Part shown: positions 16,486 through 25,616 of the stretch, in pieces
Numbering within the stretch: the first letter of the stretch is position 1
Layout: each line of letters begins with the position of its first letter
From: CAYRRR01 sp964426755
Lineage (GTDB): Bacteria > Patescibacteriota > Saccharimonadia > Saccharimonadales > JAGQNJ01
Assembly: GCA_964426755.1 (NCBI GenBank)
Contig: CAYRRR010000001.1
Coordinates: 1 to 64,000 of the forward strand
DNA length: 64,000 bases
Direction of reading: 5' to 3'
Made by a program: the position numbers and the translations under genes
The notes under the pieces: model-generated
What the model saw: only the letters and a program-made list of their open reading frames with translations
The model's database searches: none
What the model was told of the DNA's origin: nothing

Positions 16486-18995
16486 GTAGGACGGACTCGG
16501 TGTTCACGCGAAGCTAGTTTATAGATACTATCTGTCAGTAAGATTACAATCACTGAAAAAACCATCACCACCACTTCCGTTATGCCAATTGTTTGAAGGT
16601 GCAACAGTTTGCCAAGTGGCGTCGTTAAGATGATTGCTTGCAATATAATGCCTATGCCAATGCTGCTTAATAAGCGGTAGTTTGGTTTACGTATTTGCGA
16701 CCAAAATGGATAATGAAAGCTGCGCGAATTAATTGCATTGGCCCATTGCATAGCGGTTAAGACGCAAAAAGCAGCTGTGTTAGCAAGTTCAGGCGCGATA
16801 TCTTTATATAAAACAAAAACACTCAAGGTAATGGCAGCCATCATGCCGGCAATAAGAAAGGCTCGCAGGCGATCGTAGTTAGTAAACAAACCACGTGATA
16901 ATCGGCGAGGTTTTTGCTGCATGATGTCGGGCTCAGGCGGTTCTAGGCCAAGTGGTATCACTACCATGCCATCCACCACCAAATTGATCCAAAGAATTTG
17001 TACGGCCAATAGAGGCACGCCAAGAGCAGCGATTAAAGAGAAAATAATGATAATAACGGTGCCCAGATTAGTCGAAAACAAGCAATAAACTATTTTTTTT
17101 ATGTTGTAGGTTATAGTTCGGCCTTGTTCAATCGCCTTAATAATTGATGCAAAGTTATCATTAAGCAAGATAACGTCACTCGCTTCTTTGGCGGCATCGG
17201 TGCCGGTACCCATTGCTACACCTATATGAGCTTTACTGAGAGCGGGCACATCATTGATGCCGTCGCCAGTCATGACGACAATATGGTGCTGTTGAAGGGC
17301 GCGTAAGATATCGTATTTGTGTTCAGGCAGTACGCGCCCCAATACTTGTATTTTTTCTAACTGATTAAGTGGATCTTTGACAATAGATTTAACACGTTCA
17401 TTTGTAGCTAGGGTGGCAGCATCTTGGCTGGTGATAATACCGGTCTCAAGACCAACGTGTCGAGCCGTGGCAACGTGGTCACCGGTTAGCATCAATACTT
17501 TAATACCAGCATTTTGTGCGATTGCAACTGAGCGTTTAGCGCTGGATCGAATCGTGTCATCAAAAACCAGCAGACCAAGCAGATCAATTGATTTAGGTGA
17601 GTATTTATCCGGCAAGACAGTGAGTCGCTCAAGACCAATAGCGAGTACACGACACCCTTCTGTCAGATAAGTGTCAAGCTGAGCTTCAAGGGTGCGCTTG
17701 TTGGCTGGCGTGAGCTTGGCGTATTGCATGAGGTTTTCTGGAGCGCCTTTTACTACGGCGGTAAGGCCTTTGTCGGTTTGCCAGTATGCGCCGCTCATTC
17801 TAAAGTGTTGATCAAACGGGATAATACCGGCCTTTTTCCAACCGTTTTTATGAGAATGTGCCTGCTGCATCAAAGCAAGCTCAAGACTATCGGTTGTGGC
17901 AGTTTTATGGTCTACCGCAATAGATAGTGTGGCATACGTTGCAATACTATCTTTTTTGCTGGGCAACGGCCATGTCGTTTCAAGCTCTAGCTTGTTTTTA
18001 GTGAGCGTACCCGTTTTGTCGGTAATAATGACACTGGTTTGTCCAAACGCTTCAATGGCGCGCAAATGACGCACTAAGGCGTGATGCTTGGCCATGCGTC
18101 GTGCCCCAAAAATTAATACAACAGAAATTGCAAGTGGCAAGCCTTCTGGTACAGAAGAGACTGTTAAGCTTAAGGCATAGCGTAAACTGTCATTTAGCGA
18201 AATGCCTCGCAGGATTGCAAGCAAAAAAACTAAAACCGCAATGATGCCAACACCCACAACAACGCGGGTAAATAGTTGGTTAATTGTTTTTTCAACTTCT
18301 GTCTTTTCTCGTTCTGGTGGAATCAAATGAGCAATCCGGCCGAGTTCTGTTTGGTTGCCGGTAGCGGTAATAACAACCCGAGCTTTGCCGGCGCTGACTA
18401 ATGTGCCCTGAAAAACCATATTATGTTGGGCAAAAATTTGAGGCACGTTTTTAAGTTTGTTAGCGTGTTTTTTGACGGGTGTCGATTCACCAGTAAGGGT
18501 CGATTCATTAATTGCTAATTGGTCCGCGTGAATAATGCGCCCGTCAGCCGGGACTTGCATGCCTTCATCAAGCAATATCACATCGCCCGGAACAAGCTGC
18601 CTGGCATCAATATAAGCAACTTGGCCGTCACGCAGAACGGGTGCTTGTCGTTTATCATAATTCTTTAGCTTGTCTAATACACGATCAGATGAAAACCGCT
18701 GAACATAAAAAATCGTTGCGTTTACGCACAAAATAACGCCAATAATGATAGCGTCGAGTGGTTCGCGCGACAGCAAGCTAATAATTGCTGCAAAAATAAG
18801 AATATACACAAAGACGTCTAAAAACGGTTCAAGTAGTTTTCTCCACCAGGGTACTTTATGGCGTGCTGTGAGAACATTGAGGCCGTGTCGCTGCAATCGG
18901 ATTTTCGCTTCGGCTGCACTGAGGCCATGTTCACTTGTTTTGAGGTGTTCGAAAGTTTGTTTGTGGTCAGACGTGGCAAAGGCAAAATGCATCAC
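16482..18995 (-). CDS. Ca2+-type P-type ATPase
   Basis: ATP-driven cation export across the membrane. 837 residues. N-terminal cation-ATPase domain (EHGLSAAEAKIRLQRHGLN), actuator TGES (~169), M4 with SSVPEGLPLAISVVLIFG (Ca2+-ATPase PEGL motif), phosphorylation site DKTGTLTKNKLE (~325-336), nucleotide-binding KGAPENL, hinge MTGDGINDVPALSKAHIGVAMG and M6 NLVVDGMVVIPLGLEPPEPD, then the C-terminal membrane domain. These fit type IIA/IIB calcium pumps rather than heavy-metal P1B pumps (no CPx). It points toward the MarR gene. Confidence 0.92.
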   Translation of the reverse strand: MMHFAFATSDHKQTFEHLKTSEHGLSAAEAKIRLQRHGLNVLTARHKVPWWRKLLEPFLDVFVYILIFAAIISLLSREPLDAIIIGVILCVNATIFYVQRFSSDRVLDKLKNYDKRQAPVLRDGQVAYIDARQLVPGDVILLDEGMQVPADGRIIHADQLAINESTLTGESTPVKKHANKLKNVPQIFAQHNMVFQGTLVSAGKARVVITATGNQTELGRIAHLIPPEREKTEVEKTINQLFTRVVVGVGIIAVLVFLLAILRGISLNDSLRYALSLTVSSVPEGLPLAISVVLIFGARRMAKHHALVRHLRAIEAFGQTSVIITDKTGTLTKNKLELETTWPLPSKKDSIATYATLSIAVDHKTATTDSLELALMQQAHSHKNGWKKAGIIPFDQHFRMSGAYWQTDKGLTAVVKGAPENLMQYAKLTPANKRTLEAQLDTYLTEGCRVLAIGLERLTVLPDKYSPKSIDLLGLLVFDDTIRSSAKRSVAIAQNAGIKVLMLTGDHVATARHVGLETGIITSQDAATLATNERVKSIVKDPLNQLEKIQVLGRVLPEHKYDILRALQQHHIVVMTGDGINDVPALSKAHIGVAMGTGTDAAKEASDVILLNDNFASIIKAIEQGRTITYNIKKIVYCLFSTNLGTVIIIIFSLIAALGVPLLAVQILWINLVVDGMVVIPLGLEPPEPDIMQQKPRRLSRGLFTNYDRLRAFLIAGMMAAITLSVFVLYKDIAPELANTAAFCVLTAMQWANAINSRSFHYPFWSQIRKPNYRLLSSIGIGIILQAIILTTPLGKLLHLQTIGITEVVVMVFSVIVILLTDSIYKLASREHRVRPT

Positions 18996-19093
18996 CTAAT
19001 AGTATAACCGTTTTCAAGACTGGTTTTAATAAACAAGACTTTAGTTGCGGTTTGAACGAAGTGTACGTTATAATGCATATGTTAACAATTTAA

Positions 19094-19283
19094 AACTATC
19101 AAGAGTGTGGCGAGGGAACTGACCCTATGACCCACCGGCAACCTACCTTTATTAGTTCTTGGAAAAAGCTGCCCGACAAAATGTGAGCCATTTTGCCGGC
19201 ACGATGACAAACCTCGATGGGGTGTCTCATAGAGCGAAGCGAGATAAGGTGCTACATTCAGCCCGCATGCGGGGAAGATAATT
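19094..19283 (+). ncRNA. SAM-I riboswitch with an enlarged P3 arm
   Basis: Recognised from the S-box core: CTATCAAGAG, GAGGGAACTGACCC, CCGGCAACC, GGTGCTAC ATTC and GGGGAAGATAA. Between GGCAACC and GGTGC, where P3 normally has a short loop, there are about 100 bases including a palindromic element (19171-19230) also found at 33272. It lies upstream of metK, so SAM should repress its own synthesis. Confidence 0.85.
19171..19230 (+). repeat. Double-hairpin dispersed repeat, copy 1 (inside the SAM riboswitch)
   Basis: First hairpin GCCCGACAAAATG/ATTTTGCCGGC, second hairpin GATGACAAACC/GGGGTGTCTCAT. About 60 bases, strongly similar to 33272-33333. The stems are kept while loops differ, as for a REP/MITE-like element or conserved RNA module. 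Confidence 0.65.
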
Positions 19284-19290
19284 GCGTAAG

Positions 19291-19338
19291 CTCCTTTTTT
19301 CTCCGAACATGCGGAGGCAGATAGAAAGGAGTTTTTTT
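19291..19338 (+). terminator. Expression platform of metK: terminator that also hides the Shine-Dalgarno site
   Basis: CTCCTTT (19291-19297) pairs with AAAGGAG (19325-19331), with an inner CTCCG/CGGAG hairpin, followed by seven T running up to the ATG. The 3' strand of the stem is the metK ribosome binding site, so the same hairpin could stop transcription and block translation. Confidence 0.7.
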
Positions 19339-20325
19339 ATGTCTGCAAACAACTACAAATCAGCTGAGGGCGTGTCGCCAAAGCACCCCGATAAGCTGTG
19401 CGATCAAATTTCTGACGCCATACTAGACGAGTACTTAAAGCAAGATCCAGCTTCCCGCGTAGCGGTAGAAGCTGTTGGTGGTCATGGCAAAGTTTTTGTG
19501 GTTGGTGAAGTGACCTCAACGGCTACTGTTGCAATTAAACCAATCATAAAGCGTTTGGCTGGCGACGTTGAGACAGAGGTTCGGCTGGTCGAACAAAGTC
19601 CTGAAATTGCTCATGGTGTTGATGCGGGTGGCGCCGGTGATCAAGGCATCATGGTTGGATACGCCAGTGCCGAAACGCCAGAGCTGCTACCGCTCGAGGT
19701 AGTCTTAAGTCGCCGATTAAATCAATTCTTGTTCGAAAAGTGGCCGTTTGACGGCAAGACGCAAATAACACTTAAAAACAATGCTATAACGTCAATCGTT
19801 GCTAGCTTTCAAAACGCCCCCGGGTCAGAGCTAAAGGAGACCGTTGCTGCGTGGCTGCAACAAGAGTCGCTCGCTACAGCAAGCAAATCGGTGCAACTAC
19901 ATGTTAATCCGGCGGGCGATTGGCAAGTTGGCGGCTTTGACGCTGATACCGGCCTTACCGGGCGTAAGTTGGTGGTAGACAATTATGGCCCGCGCATACC
20001 GATTGGTGGTGGTTGTTTTAGCGGTAAAGACCCCAGCAAAGTTGATCGTTCTGCTGCTTATGCTGCTCGTAAAATCGCAATCGATTACGTAACGCAACAC
20101 AAAGCTAAAGAAGTTTTTTGTCGCTTGGCTTACGCCATTGGTTATGATCAGCCGCTAGAGGCAACCGTCATTATTGATGGTAAGCAGCAAACTGTCAGAG
20201 GTTATGACTTATCGCCCAACGGAATTATTGCGTGGCTAAATTTACGCACGCCTGGCTACGAAGCCACTGCTCGTTGGGGTCATTTCGGTCACCAGCAATT
20301 TGCCTGGGAACAGTCGACAAAATAA
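19339..20325 (+). CDS. metK: S-adenosylmethionine synthetase (compact)
   Basis: Makes SAM from methionine and ATP. 328 residues, clearly shorter than the usual ~380-400. Core motifs stay: SPKHPDKLCDQISDAILDE (~13-31), HGKVFVVGE, GAGDQGIMVGYA (~97-108) and GGCFSGKDPSKVDRSAAYAARKIA (~225-248). Missing length is in the central and C-terminal domains. ATG at 19339 chosen for the AAAGGAG 7 bases upstream; an upstream in-frame start would translate the riboswitch platform. Controlled by the SAM-I riboswitch. Confidence 0.95.
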   Translation: MSANNYKSAEGVSPKHPDKLCDQISDAILDEYLKQDPASRVAVEAVGGHGKVFVVGEVTSTATVAIKPIIKRLAGDVETEVRLVEQSPEIAHGVDAGGAGDQGIMVGYASAETPELLPLEVVLSRRLNQFLFEKWPFDGKTQITLKNNAITSIVASFQNAPGSELKETVAAWLQQESLATASKSVQLHVNPAGDWQVGGFDADTGLTGRKLVVDNYGPRIPIGGGCFSGKDPSKVDRSAAYAARKIAIDYVTQHKAKEVFCRLAYAIGYDQPLEATVIIDGKQQTVRGYDLSPNGIIAWLNLRTPGYEATARWGHFGHQQFAWEQSTK

Positions 20326-20394
20326 GGGCAACGCATGGTGTAACCTCCTTTATTGCGCCTCTTGCGGTTATGTGATAGGATTGCCAGTTGGCTC

Positions 20395-22179
20395 ATGAAG
20401 AGGAGATCATCACACACTAATCGTATTGTTCGCGTTCCCGTAACGCAGCCAAAGCCACAATCGGAAAAGCTGGGTTTCTTTAAGGCGTCTTGGCAGATAA
20501 TTATTTCGGGTATTATTATCTCCATACTGTTATTCATCTTGGTAAATTTTTACGTTTTTTCATCGATTGTCAGCCTAGATTCATTCCTGTTTATTTTCTT
20601 AATTCTGACACTACTTACCGACGGGGCTTTTTTACTCATTCATTTGGTGCGACGCCCTATAAAACCTTCAAGATACCAACTAGATGCTACCAAAGTGTCT
20701 GCAGTTATTGCGTGTTATAACGGCCAAGACGTAATTGCAAATACTATTGAACATTTACTGAGACAATTACCAAAAGATCAAATAGTCGTGGTATCGGATG
20801 CTTCCACCGATAACACAGTTAAAATTGCACGGAGCTATGGTGTCAAGGTTCTTCAAAATCCGCGTAATATGAACAAGGCGTTTAGTATCAGTATTGGCGT
20901 GCATGTGGTAAAAACACCGTATGTTCTCATTCTGGACGATGACGTCTTGATTGGAGACGCTACGATTCCAACTAATTTACTTGACGAAGGCTATTCTGCA
21001 GTGGCCTTTAACGTTATGCCCATTAAAACCGATACCTTTGTGAACGCTATTCAAATGTTCGAATATCGGACAAGTATGTATATTGGTAAAAATTTACGAG
21101 CCAAGGCAACGGCAGTCGGCAATGTGTCAGGAGCAATAGGTTTATATCGCACCGATGATTTGCGGGGTCAGGCTTACCTTCACTCCGGGCAGTTTGCGGG
21201 CGAAGATGAACAAAGAACTTTGCTCAGTCAATTATACGGTCAGGGTAAGGGAGTGACGTTCTCAGACGAAACAGTTTATACCCATGTTCCGAATACTTTT
21301 TTCTCACTGTATAGACAGCGGGCATATGGCTGGAGTTTGGCTGTGCCGGAGCTGCTACCGCTGTATATGCGAATACTGTTCTCGCCCCGTTACCACTACT
21401 TATTAAAAACCGAGAAAGCCTATAACACTTACATTTATTTAACAGATCCACTTCGCTTGCTTTTCTTATGGACGCTACTCTTAAGGCCAAAATACCTACT
21501 CTTAACGTATGCACTCTACTTTGTGCTTAATGTATTAATGTGGGTTAAGACATCAAGAAAAGATCAATTCTTCGTAGTTTTAATCTATCCAATATACACA
21601 CTGTTCTTAACTGTTTGTCGCTTTATTGGGAACTTCTACTGGCTTAAAGTAAAATTGCATTATTTTTCGCGACGATTTCATCGTTTGGTGCAGCAGCGTT
21701 TCATAGTTGCGGAGTCACTAGCGGTGCTGGTGGTGTTTATCGCCTCGTGGGTAATTAGCGGGTATAACTTTACACAGGATATGAAGCTGTTTAATAAAAT
21801 TCGGTCGTCACGCCTTGAGGAACAGGTACAGGTGTTTGACTACGATAATGAAGAGCCGCAACTCCTTACTGGGGTAGAGAATTTAAACCTAACCTTTACG
21901 CAGACTATTCCAAAGGCAGGCACCTACGTTAGTGTCGAACTCGAAAAAGGTGACACACTGCGTTCAATTGCACACAAAACGGTTGATAAAAGTGTAGAAA
22001 ACCGACCAGAAATCAAGATTCCGTACGAAGATCGCATCACGGTAGACCAAGCGGTCCAAGATGTCATTACTTCTAATGGTGTTTTTTTAAGTACGGCCAC
22101 ATCAACATTGCTGATAGATACCACACTAATTAATACTGCAATACAGCAGTCAATGGAGGTGGCCAATGAAGACCAGTAA
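20395..22179 (+). CDS. Membrane glycosyltransferase, family 2
   Basis: 594 residues. Two membrane helices near the N-terminus (~35-85), a GT-A domain (~100-330) with VSAVIACYNGQD, VVVSDASTDNTVKIARSYGVKV, the DxD-like LDDDVL, GEDEQRTLLSQL and a QRAYGWS that resembles the QxxRW motif; then further membrane helices (~350-430) and a single helix (~455-475) leading to an extracytoplasmic tail. This is the layout of processive polysaccharide synthases (hyaluronan/cellulose/PgaC type). ATG at 20395 preferred over an upstream in-frame TTG. It overlaps the next gene by 14 bases; the pair probably makes or handles a surface polysaccharide. Confidence 0.85.
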   Translation: MKRRSSHTNRIVRVPVTQPKPQSEKLGFFKASWQIIISGIIISILLFILVNFYVFSSIVSLDSFLFIFLILTLLTDGAFLLIHLVRRPIKPSRYQLDATKVSAVIACYNGQDVIANTIEHLLRQLPKDQIVVVSDASTDNTVKIARSYGVKVLQNPRNMNKAFSISIGVHVVKTPYVLILDDDVLIGDATIPTNLLDEGYSAVAFNVMPIKTDTFVNAIQMFEYRTSMYIGKNLRAKATAVGNVSGAIGLYRTDDLRGQAYLHSGQFAGEDEQRTLLSQLYGQGKGVTFSDETVYTHVPNTFFSLYRQRAYGWSLAVPELLPLYMRILFSPRYHYLLKTEKAYNTYIYLTDPLRLLFLWTLLLRPKYLLLTYALYFVLNVLMWVKTSRKDQFFVVLIYPIYTLFLTVCRFIGNFYWLKVKLHYFSRRFHRLVQQRFIVAESLAVLVVFIASWVISGYNFTQDMKLFNKIRSSRLEEQVQVFDYDNEEPQLLTGVENLNLTFTQTIPKAGTYVSVELEKGDTLRSIAHKTVDKSVENRPEIKIPYEDRITVDQAVQDVITSNGVFLSTATSTLLIDTTLINTAIQQSMEVANEDQ

Positions 22180-23227
22180 GCACCGGATGCGAAGACTCTC
22201 AAGTATTATTACGGTTATCGTAATTTTAGTAATTGGGTCAGGGTTAGCTTACGCTATGAATTCTGGCATGAAGAAATTGCCCATCCGAAAATATTTTTCA
22301 CAAACACATACCAATGCCGTTTGGGATTGGGGCAATATTCATAATCGCACCAACAAAGATTTACAAGAAATGTCTGACTTTATGTATAAACACCAAATTA
22401 ATACGGTGTACGTTGACATTAGCAGCTATGGTGACGTATTATCGCTGCCTGCTAGTCAACGTAGCAGCAAAGAGGCCGATTTTTATAACAGTATTGAGCG
22501 CTATGTGAAGGTGTTAGGCGAGCGCAATATTCGCGTTTTTGCAGCAGCTGGGCACACTGATTGGAGTAAGCGCAACTTGCAAGAAATACCGCTTGCTATC
22601 CAGCAGTTTGTCTATGGCTATAATCAGTCTTCAGGCCACAATCTTGCAGGCATAGAGTTTGATATAGAGTCGTATAATCAAAGCCATTTTGAGGCAGCTT
22701 CTTTTACGGAAAAAGGCTTGGTTTTGGCCGAATTTTTAGATACGGTTGACCTTATAGCATCGGCACACAGCACATACATTAATAAAACAGGTGATAAAGA
22801 GATGGAGCTTGGTTTTGCTATTCCGTACTGGTTTGATAACCAAAACAAGAATATAAAATCAGTAACCTGGAAGGATAAAACCGGTCCTACCCTTTTTCAT
22901 ATACTCGACCGATTAAATGAACTTCCTAAAACAAATGTGGTTGTGATGGCATATCGTAACGCGGCGTTGGGCAACGATGGGATGATTTACCACGCGAGAA
23001 CCGAAATGGACTATGCTCAATCTAAAGCAAAAAACGTACAAGTGCAAATGGGGATAGAGGTCAATAAAGTAGAGCCAGAGAAGATCACCTTCTACGGGCG
23101 CAGCTATACAGAGGTTTCTAGCGAAGTAAGTCAGCTCTATGCGGCGTTTGAGCAAAATAAAAATTTTGGCGGCATTGCAATCAATGATCTTGCCGGCTAT
23201 ATGCAAATGAACCAAGCAGCCAACTAG
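22166..23227 (+). CDS. Exported protein resembling a glycosidase TIM barrel
   Basis: 353 residues with an N-terminal membrane helix (~13-32). The rest has the alternating pattern of a beta/alpha barrel: AVWDWGNI, INTVYVDISSYGD, IRVFAAAGHTDW, LAGIEFDIESYN (acidic pair at a strand end), LGFAIPYWF, TNVVVMAYRN, VQVQMGIEV. FDIE and the late E of MGIE could be catalytic acids. No family can be named with confidence. The 14-base overlap with the glycosyltransferase suggests a role on the same surface glycan. Confidence 0.7.
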   Translation: MKTSKHRMRRLSSIITVIVILVIGSGLAYAMNSGMKKLPIRKYFSQTHTNAVWDWGNIHNRTNKDLQEMSDFMYKHQINTVYVDISSYGDVLSLPASQRSSKEADFYNSIERYVKVLGERNIRVFAAAGHTDWSKRNLQEIPLAIQQFVYGYNQSSGHNLAGIEFDIESYNQSHFEAASFTEKGLVLAEFLDTVDLIASAHSTYINKTGDKEMELGFAIPYWFDNQNKNIKSVTWKDKTGPTLFHILDRLNELPKTNVVVMAYRNAALGNDGMIYHARTEMDYAQSKAKNVQVQMGIEVNKVEPEKITFYGRSYTEVSSEVSQLYAAFEQNKNFGGIAINDLAGYMQMNQAAN

Positions 23228-23321
23228 TCATTGGACGTTGACTTAATTGTTAAATATTTTATGGCACGCTCATGTAGCGATCTCTATACTCACACATGGA
23301 TTAATATGAGGGGAGAAGCTC

Positions 23322-23891
23322 ATGAGACGGCTCATCGTGTTGGGTGTGGCAACTGTTTTACTAGCCTTGACCAACGTGGCAGTGCTTGACTCTGTTGGCG
23401 CGCAAACGGATCAAACCGTGGTGTCTGCGGCAGCTACTCATAATTTACCGACTAGCGTTATTGACGATATAGAGGTGCCATACGAGGTGTTAGATTACGT
23501 ACACATGACCTACCAGGGCCATGCCGTTATAAACGCCCATAAGCTTAGACGCGGCGGGCAAGAGGTGTATCGACTACAAATTGCCGCCGATGAAAAAAGC
23601 ATAGATTCAATTTATTTATTTTATGACATGAATTGGCAATTGCTTGGTGATGAAAAGTTTGCGCCGCCACCTCGCCAGCATGTTGAGCAGCAGGTTGAGG
23701 TTGAGGCGCAGCCCGAACCGGCTCTGCAGCCACCGGCTCCGGCAGAAGGCATTGGTAACGGCCGTGGCGGTAGCGTAGACCCAGATGAACCTGAACTGCC
23801 TGAAGAGCCGGATGAGCCTGAAGAACCCGAAGAGGAGCCCGAGCAGCTGGGTAGCGCCGGTCCTGGCAATCGCCGTGGCCGCAGCAATTAA
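23322..23891 (+). CDS. Secreted protein with an acidic proline/glutamate tail
   Basis: 189 residues, signal peptide ~1-27 (ending VGAQT). Residues ~45-110 (VPYEVLDYVHMTYQGHAVINAHKLRRGGQEVYRLQIAADE) resemble a PepSY-like fold, which in other proteins sits near peptidase regulators. Residues ~115-180 are low complexity with repeated PEEPDEPEEPEE, ending GNRRGRSN. GGGGAGAAG lies before the ATG. Function unknown; it is probably outside the membrane. Confidence 0.75.
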   Translation: MRRLIVLGVATVLLALTNVAVLDSVGAQTDQTVVSAAATHNLPTSVIDDIEVPYEVLDYVHMTYQGHAVINAHKLRRGGQEVYRLQIAADEKSIDSIYLFYDMNWQLLGDEKFAPPPRQHVEQQVEVEAQPEPALQPPAPAEGIGNGRGGSVDPDEPELPEEPDEPEEPEEEPEQLGSAGPGNRRGRSN

Positions 23892-23909
23892 ATAATAGTA
23901 AGTCTCATA

Positions 23910-24173
23910 ATGATAAAATATAAAAAAAGGAGAATTCATGGAAAAAAATTTACTATAGGGCGCAATCGTGAAGACGTTACTATCATTGATTTAGATACCG
24001 GCAACGAAGTAAGTAGGCCTGATATTGCCGAACAGTTTCTTGATACGGTTGATAAAGCTATCACAGCAGCGGGCGGAGTGGTTGAAGAGCTTCCCGAGAG
24101 CGGCCCTTCTCATTTGCATGTTATTGACGGCGAAGGAGCAGAAGTTGTTCAGCTCTTTCCTGATCAAGAATAA
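23910..24173 (+). CDS. Small conserved-looking protein with an apparent frameshift at its start
   Basis: The intact frame runs from ATG 23910, but the good ribosome binding site (AAAGGAG) points to ATG 23938, which is in another frame and stops after six codons (MEKNLL). A slip in the run of seven A at 23942-23948 (one more A, or a -1 shift) would join MEKK to FTIGRNREDVTIIDLDTGNEV in the long frame. Start 23910 would overlap its own promoter. So this is either a sequencing error, or slippage is needed to make the protein. Residues after the shift are coding-like; a dimer or strand-rich fold of ~75 residues, not recognised. Confidence 0.6.
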   Translation: MIKYKKRRIHGKKFTIGRNREDVTIIDLDTGNEVSRPDIAEQFLDTVDKAITAAGGVVEELPESGPSHLHVIDGEGAEVVQLFPDQE

Positions 24174-24260
24174 AACACCTCATAAACCCCTCACGCAACC
24201 AGTAGATTTTATTTTGTAGCGCACACAACAAGTTGTAGTAGACAATGTTTTACAAATTAG

Positions 24261-24266
24261 TACAAT
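24261..24266 (+). promoter_or_regulatory. -10 box TACAAT before the gene at 24276
   Basis: Ends 9 bases before the ATG; no Shine-Dalgarno site between. Leaderless type. Confidence 0.45.
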
Positions 24267-24275
24267 AGTCAGTAG

Positions 24276-24980
24276 ATGGCTGGTTTTGAGATACCGGAAG
24301 TTGAGCAAGTAGGACAAGAGGTTTTAGATGCGTTGCGTAAAGAGAATGCAGCGTTTTTGGATGCGCAGTATTACGGGCAAGTTGCTGAATTTAGGGCAAG
24401 CGTCGTCCAGCGACTGTTAGGACTTAATGCTGTTCATGGCGGTGTCGGTTGGGCAATGTATCGTGAACAAGCTCGGCAGCAGTCAAATGTGTTAGTTGAT
24501 GGCCAAGGTAAAGAAACATTGCTAGTTATGTTTGGTTCTAATAAGACAGGTCAAAGCGCGCCGCATATTCGGGTTGTAACAAACACCGAGTTCAGGTTTA
24601 CCGATCAGATAGCAGTCTTCACTGAAGACGCCACCATTGATGCCGAGGGTGACACACAGTTATTTATTGATGCCATCTTTATAGATGACACTGGGGCGGT
24701 ATTGCCTAGTCGTGAGCCTCACATACAATCTTTCTCGCCGTTATTTTTCACTCAAGACGGCGAAGAATTAAAAACGATTAATATGGAGAATTTTACACCG
24801 ATACATGGCATAGGCTGCTTTATTAATAACGGGGCTTTTTTGCTAGATACTGCCGTGAGACCTTTTGGGCTGTACACTAACTATGAAGATAAAATTGCCG
24901 CGCTCGAATGGGCGCAGGACATTTTGCAGGCTACAGAACAAGCAGAGCTTATTGCTCATAGTACTGCGCTTGAAGCGTAA
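24276..24980 (+). CDS. Hypothetical soluble protein
   Basis: 234 residues, no signal peptide or membrane segment. Helical N-terminus (~1-60: VEQVGQEVLDALRKENAAFLDAQYYGQVAEFRASVVQRLL), then a strand-rich acidic middle (TLLVMFGSNKTGQSAPHIRVVTNTEFRFTDQIAVF...) and a helical end. Not recognised. It appears leaderless, as other housekeeping genes here, so it is likely an ordinary resident gene. Confidence 0.75.
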   Translation: MAGFEIPEVEQVGQEVLDALRKENAAFLDAQYYGQVAEFRASVVQRLLGLNAVHGGVGWAMYREQARQQSNVLVDGQGKETLLVMFGSNKTGQSAPHIRVVTNTEFRFTDQIAVFTEDATIDAEGDTQLFIDAIFIDDTGAVLPSREPHIQSFSPLFFTQDGEELKTINMENFTPIHGIGCFINNGAFLLDTAVRPFGLYTNYEDKIAALEWAQDILQATEQAELIAHSTALEA

Positions 24981-25000
24981 TAAAAAACACAATAAAAAGG

Positions 25001-25051
25001 GCTGGCAAGCGGACAAAAACGAACTAACTCCGTTAACGTCCGCCTGCCAGC
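25001..25051 (-). terminator. Long palindromic terminator of the minus-strand gene
   Basis: On the minus strand GCTGGCA and GCGGAC pair with GTCCGC and TGCCAGC around ~22 bases, then CCTTTTTATT. It has the same long, nested style as the 3' ends of other atypical genes. Confidence 0.7.
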
Positions 25052-25061
25052 GACCTTCTGG

Positions 25062-25616
25062 TTACTTGCGACTGGTTGCTGCCGCTGCGGCGAAGATGCC
25101 AATCATGATGATGAATGCCCAAAACATCAAATAGATCAGAAGCGCCAAAGCAGCAATTGCCAATACAGCTATGCCGAGGGCAAGCCAGCCAAGACCGGCA
25201 ATGCCTTCTTCTGCAATCAGAACCCCTACAGCTCCGACAGCAACTATCAAGGCGGGCGTCCCCAAGAACGTTCCCCACAAGATGTAGTTGCGGATAGAGT
25301 TCTGCGGGTTGTCGCCGTGGCCGATGCTGCAGGTATTGGAATCGTTCTGTCGGGCAAACAGCACGTACCAAACATGGCTGGCGCTCTGATCCTCATCCAA
25401 GCAGTACAGCTCAAGCGTGTGGTTAGGGCTCTCCTCCTTCTCGAGATAACTCACAAAAAAGTGAGGCACCCCAAAATAGACAATCAAAAATACCGCACCA
25501 ACAGCCAAGAGGCCACCGCTAAGCGGCGCCAGTTCGTCGTCCATGATGTAAACAAATGCCACGCGAATGGCGGCAAGTGCCAATACCATCAAGACAGCGA
25601 TTTCGAATTTTGACAT
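25062..25616 (-). CDS. Membrane protein, four or five helices, unknown
   Basis: About 184 residues from ATG 25616 (MSKFEIAVLMV); the ATG at 25622 touches the AAGGGG site, so the inner one fits better. Helices at ~5-25 and ~33-50, then a hydrophilic stretch of ~50 residues (SYLEKEESPNHTLELYCLDED...CSIGHGDNPQNSIRNYI) and two or three C-terminal helices rich in Ala/Gly/Val. GC-richer than its neighbours and on the opposite strand, with its own terminator. Not recognised. Confidence 0.7.
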   Translation of the reverse strand: MSKFEIAVLMVLALAAIRVAFVYIMDDELAPLSGGLLAVGAVFLIVYFGVPHFFVSYLEKEESPNHTLELYCLDEDQSASHVWYVLFARQNDSNTCSIGHGDNPQNSIRNYILWGTFLGTPALIVAVGAVGVLIAEEGIAGLGWLALGIAVLAIAALALLIYLMFWAFIIMIGIFAAAAATSRK

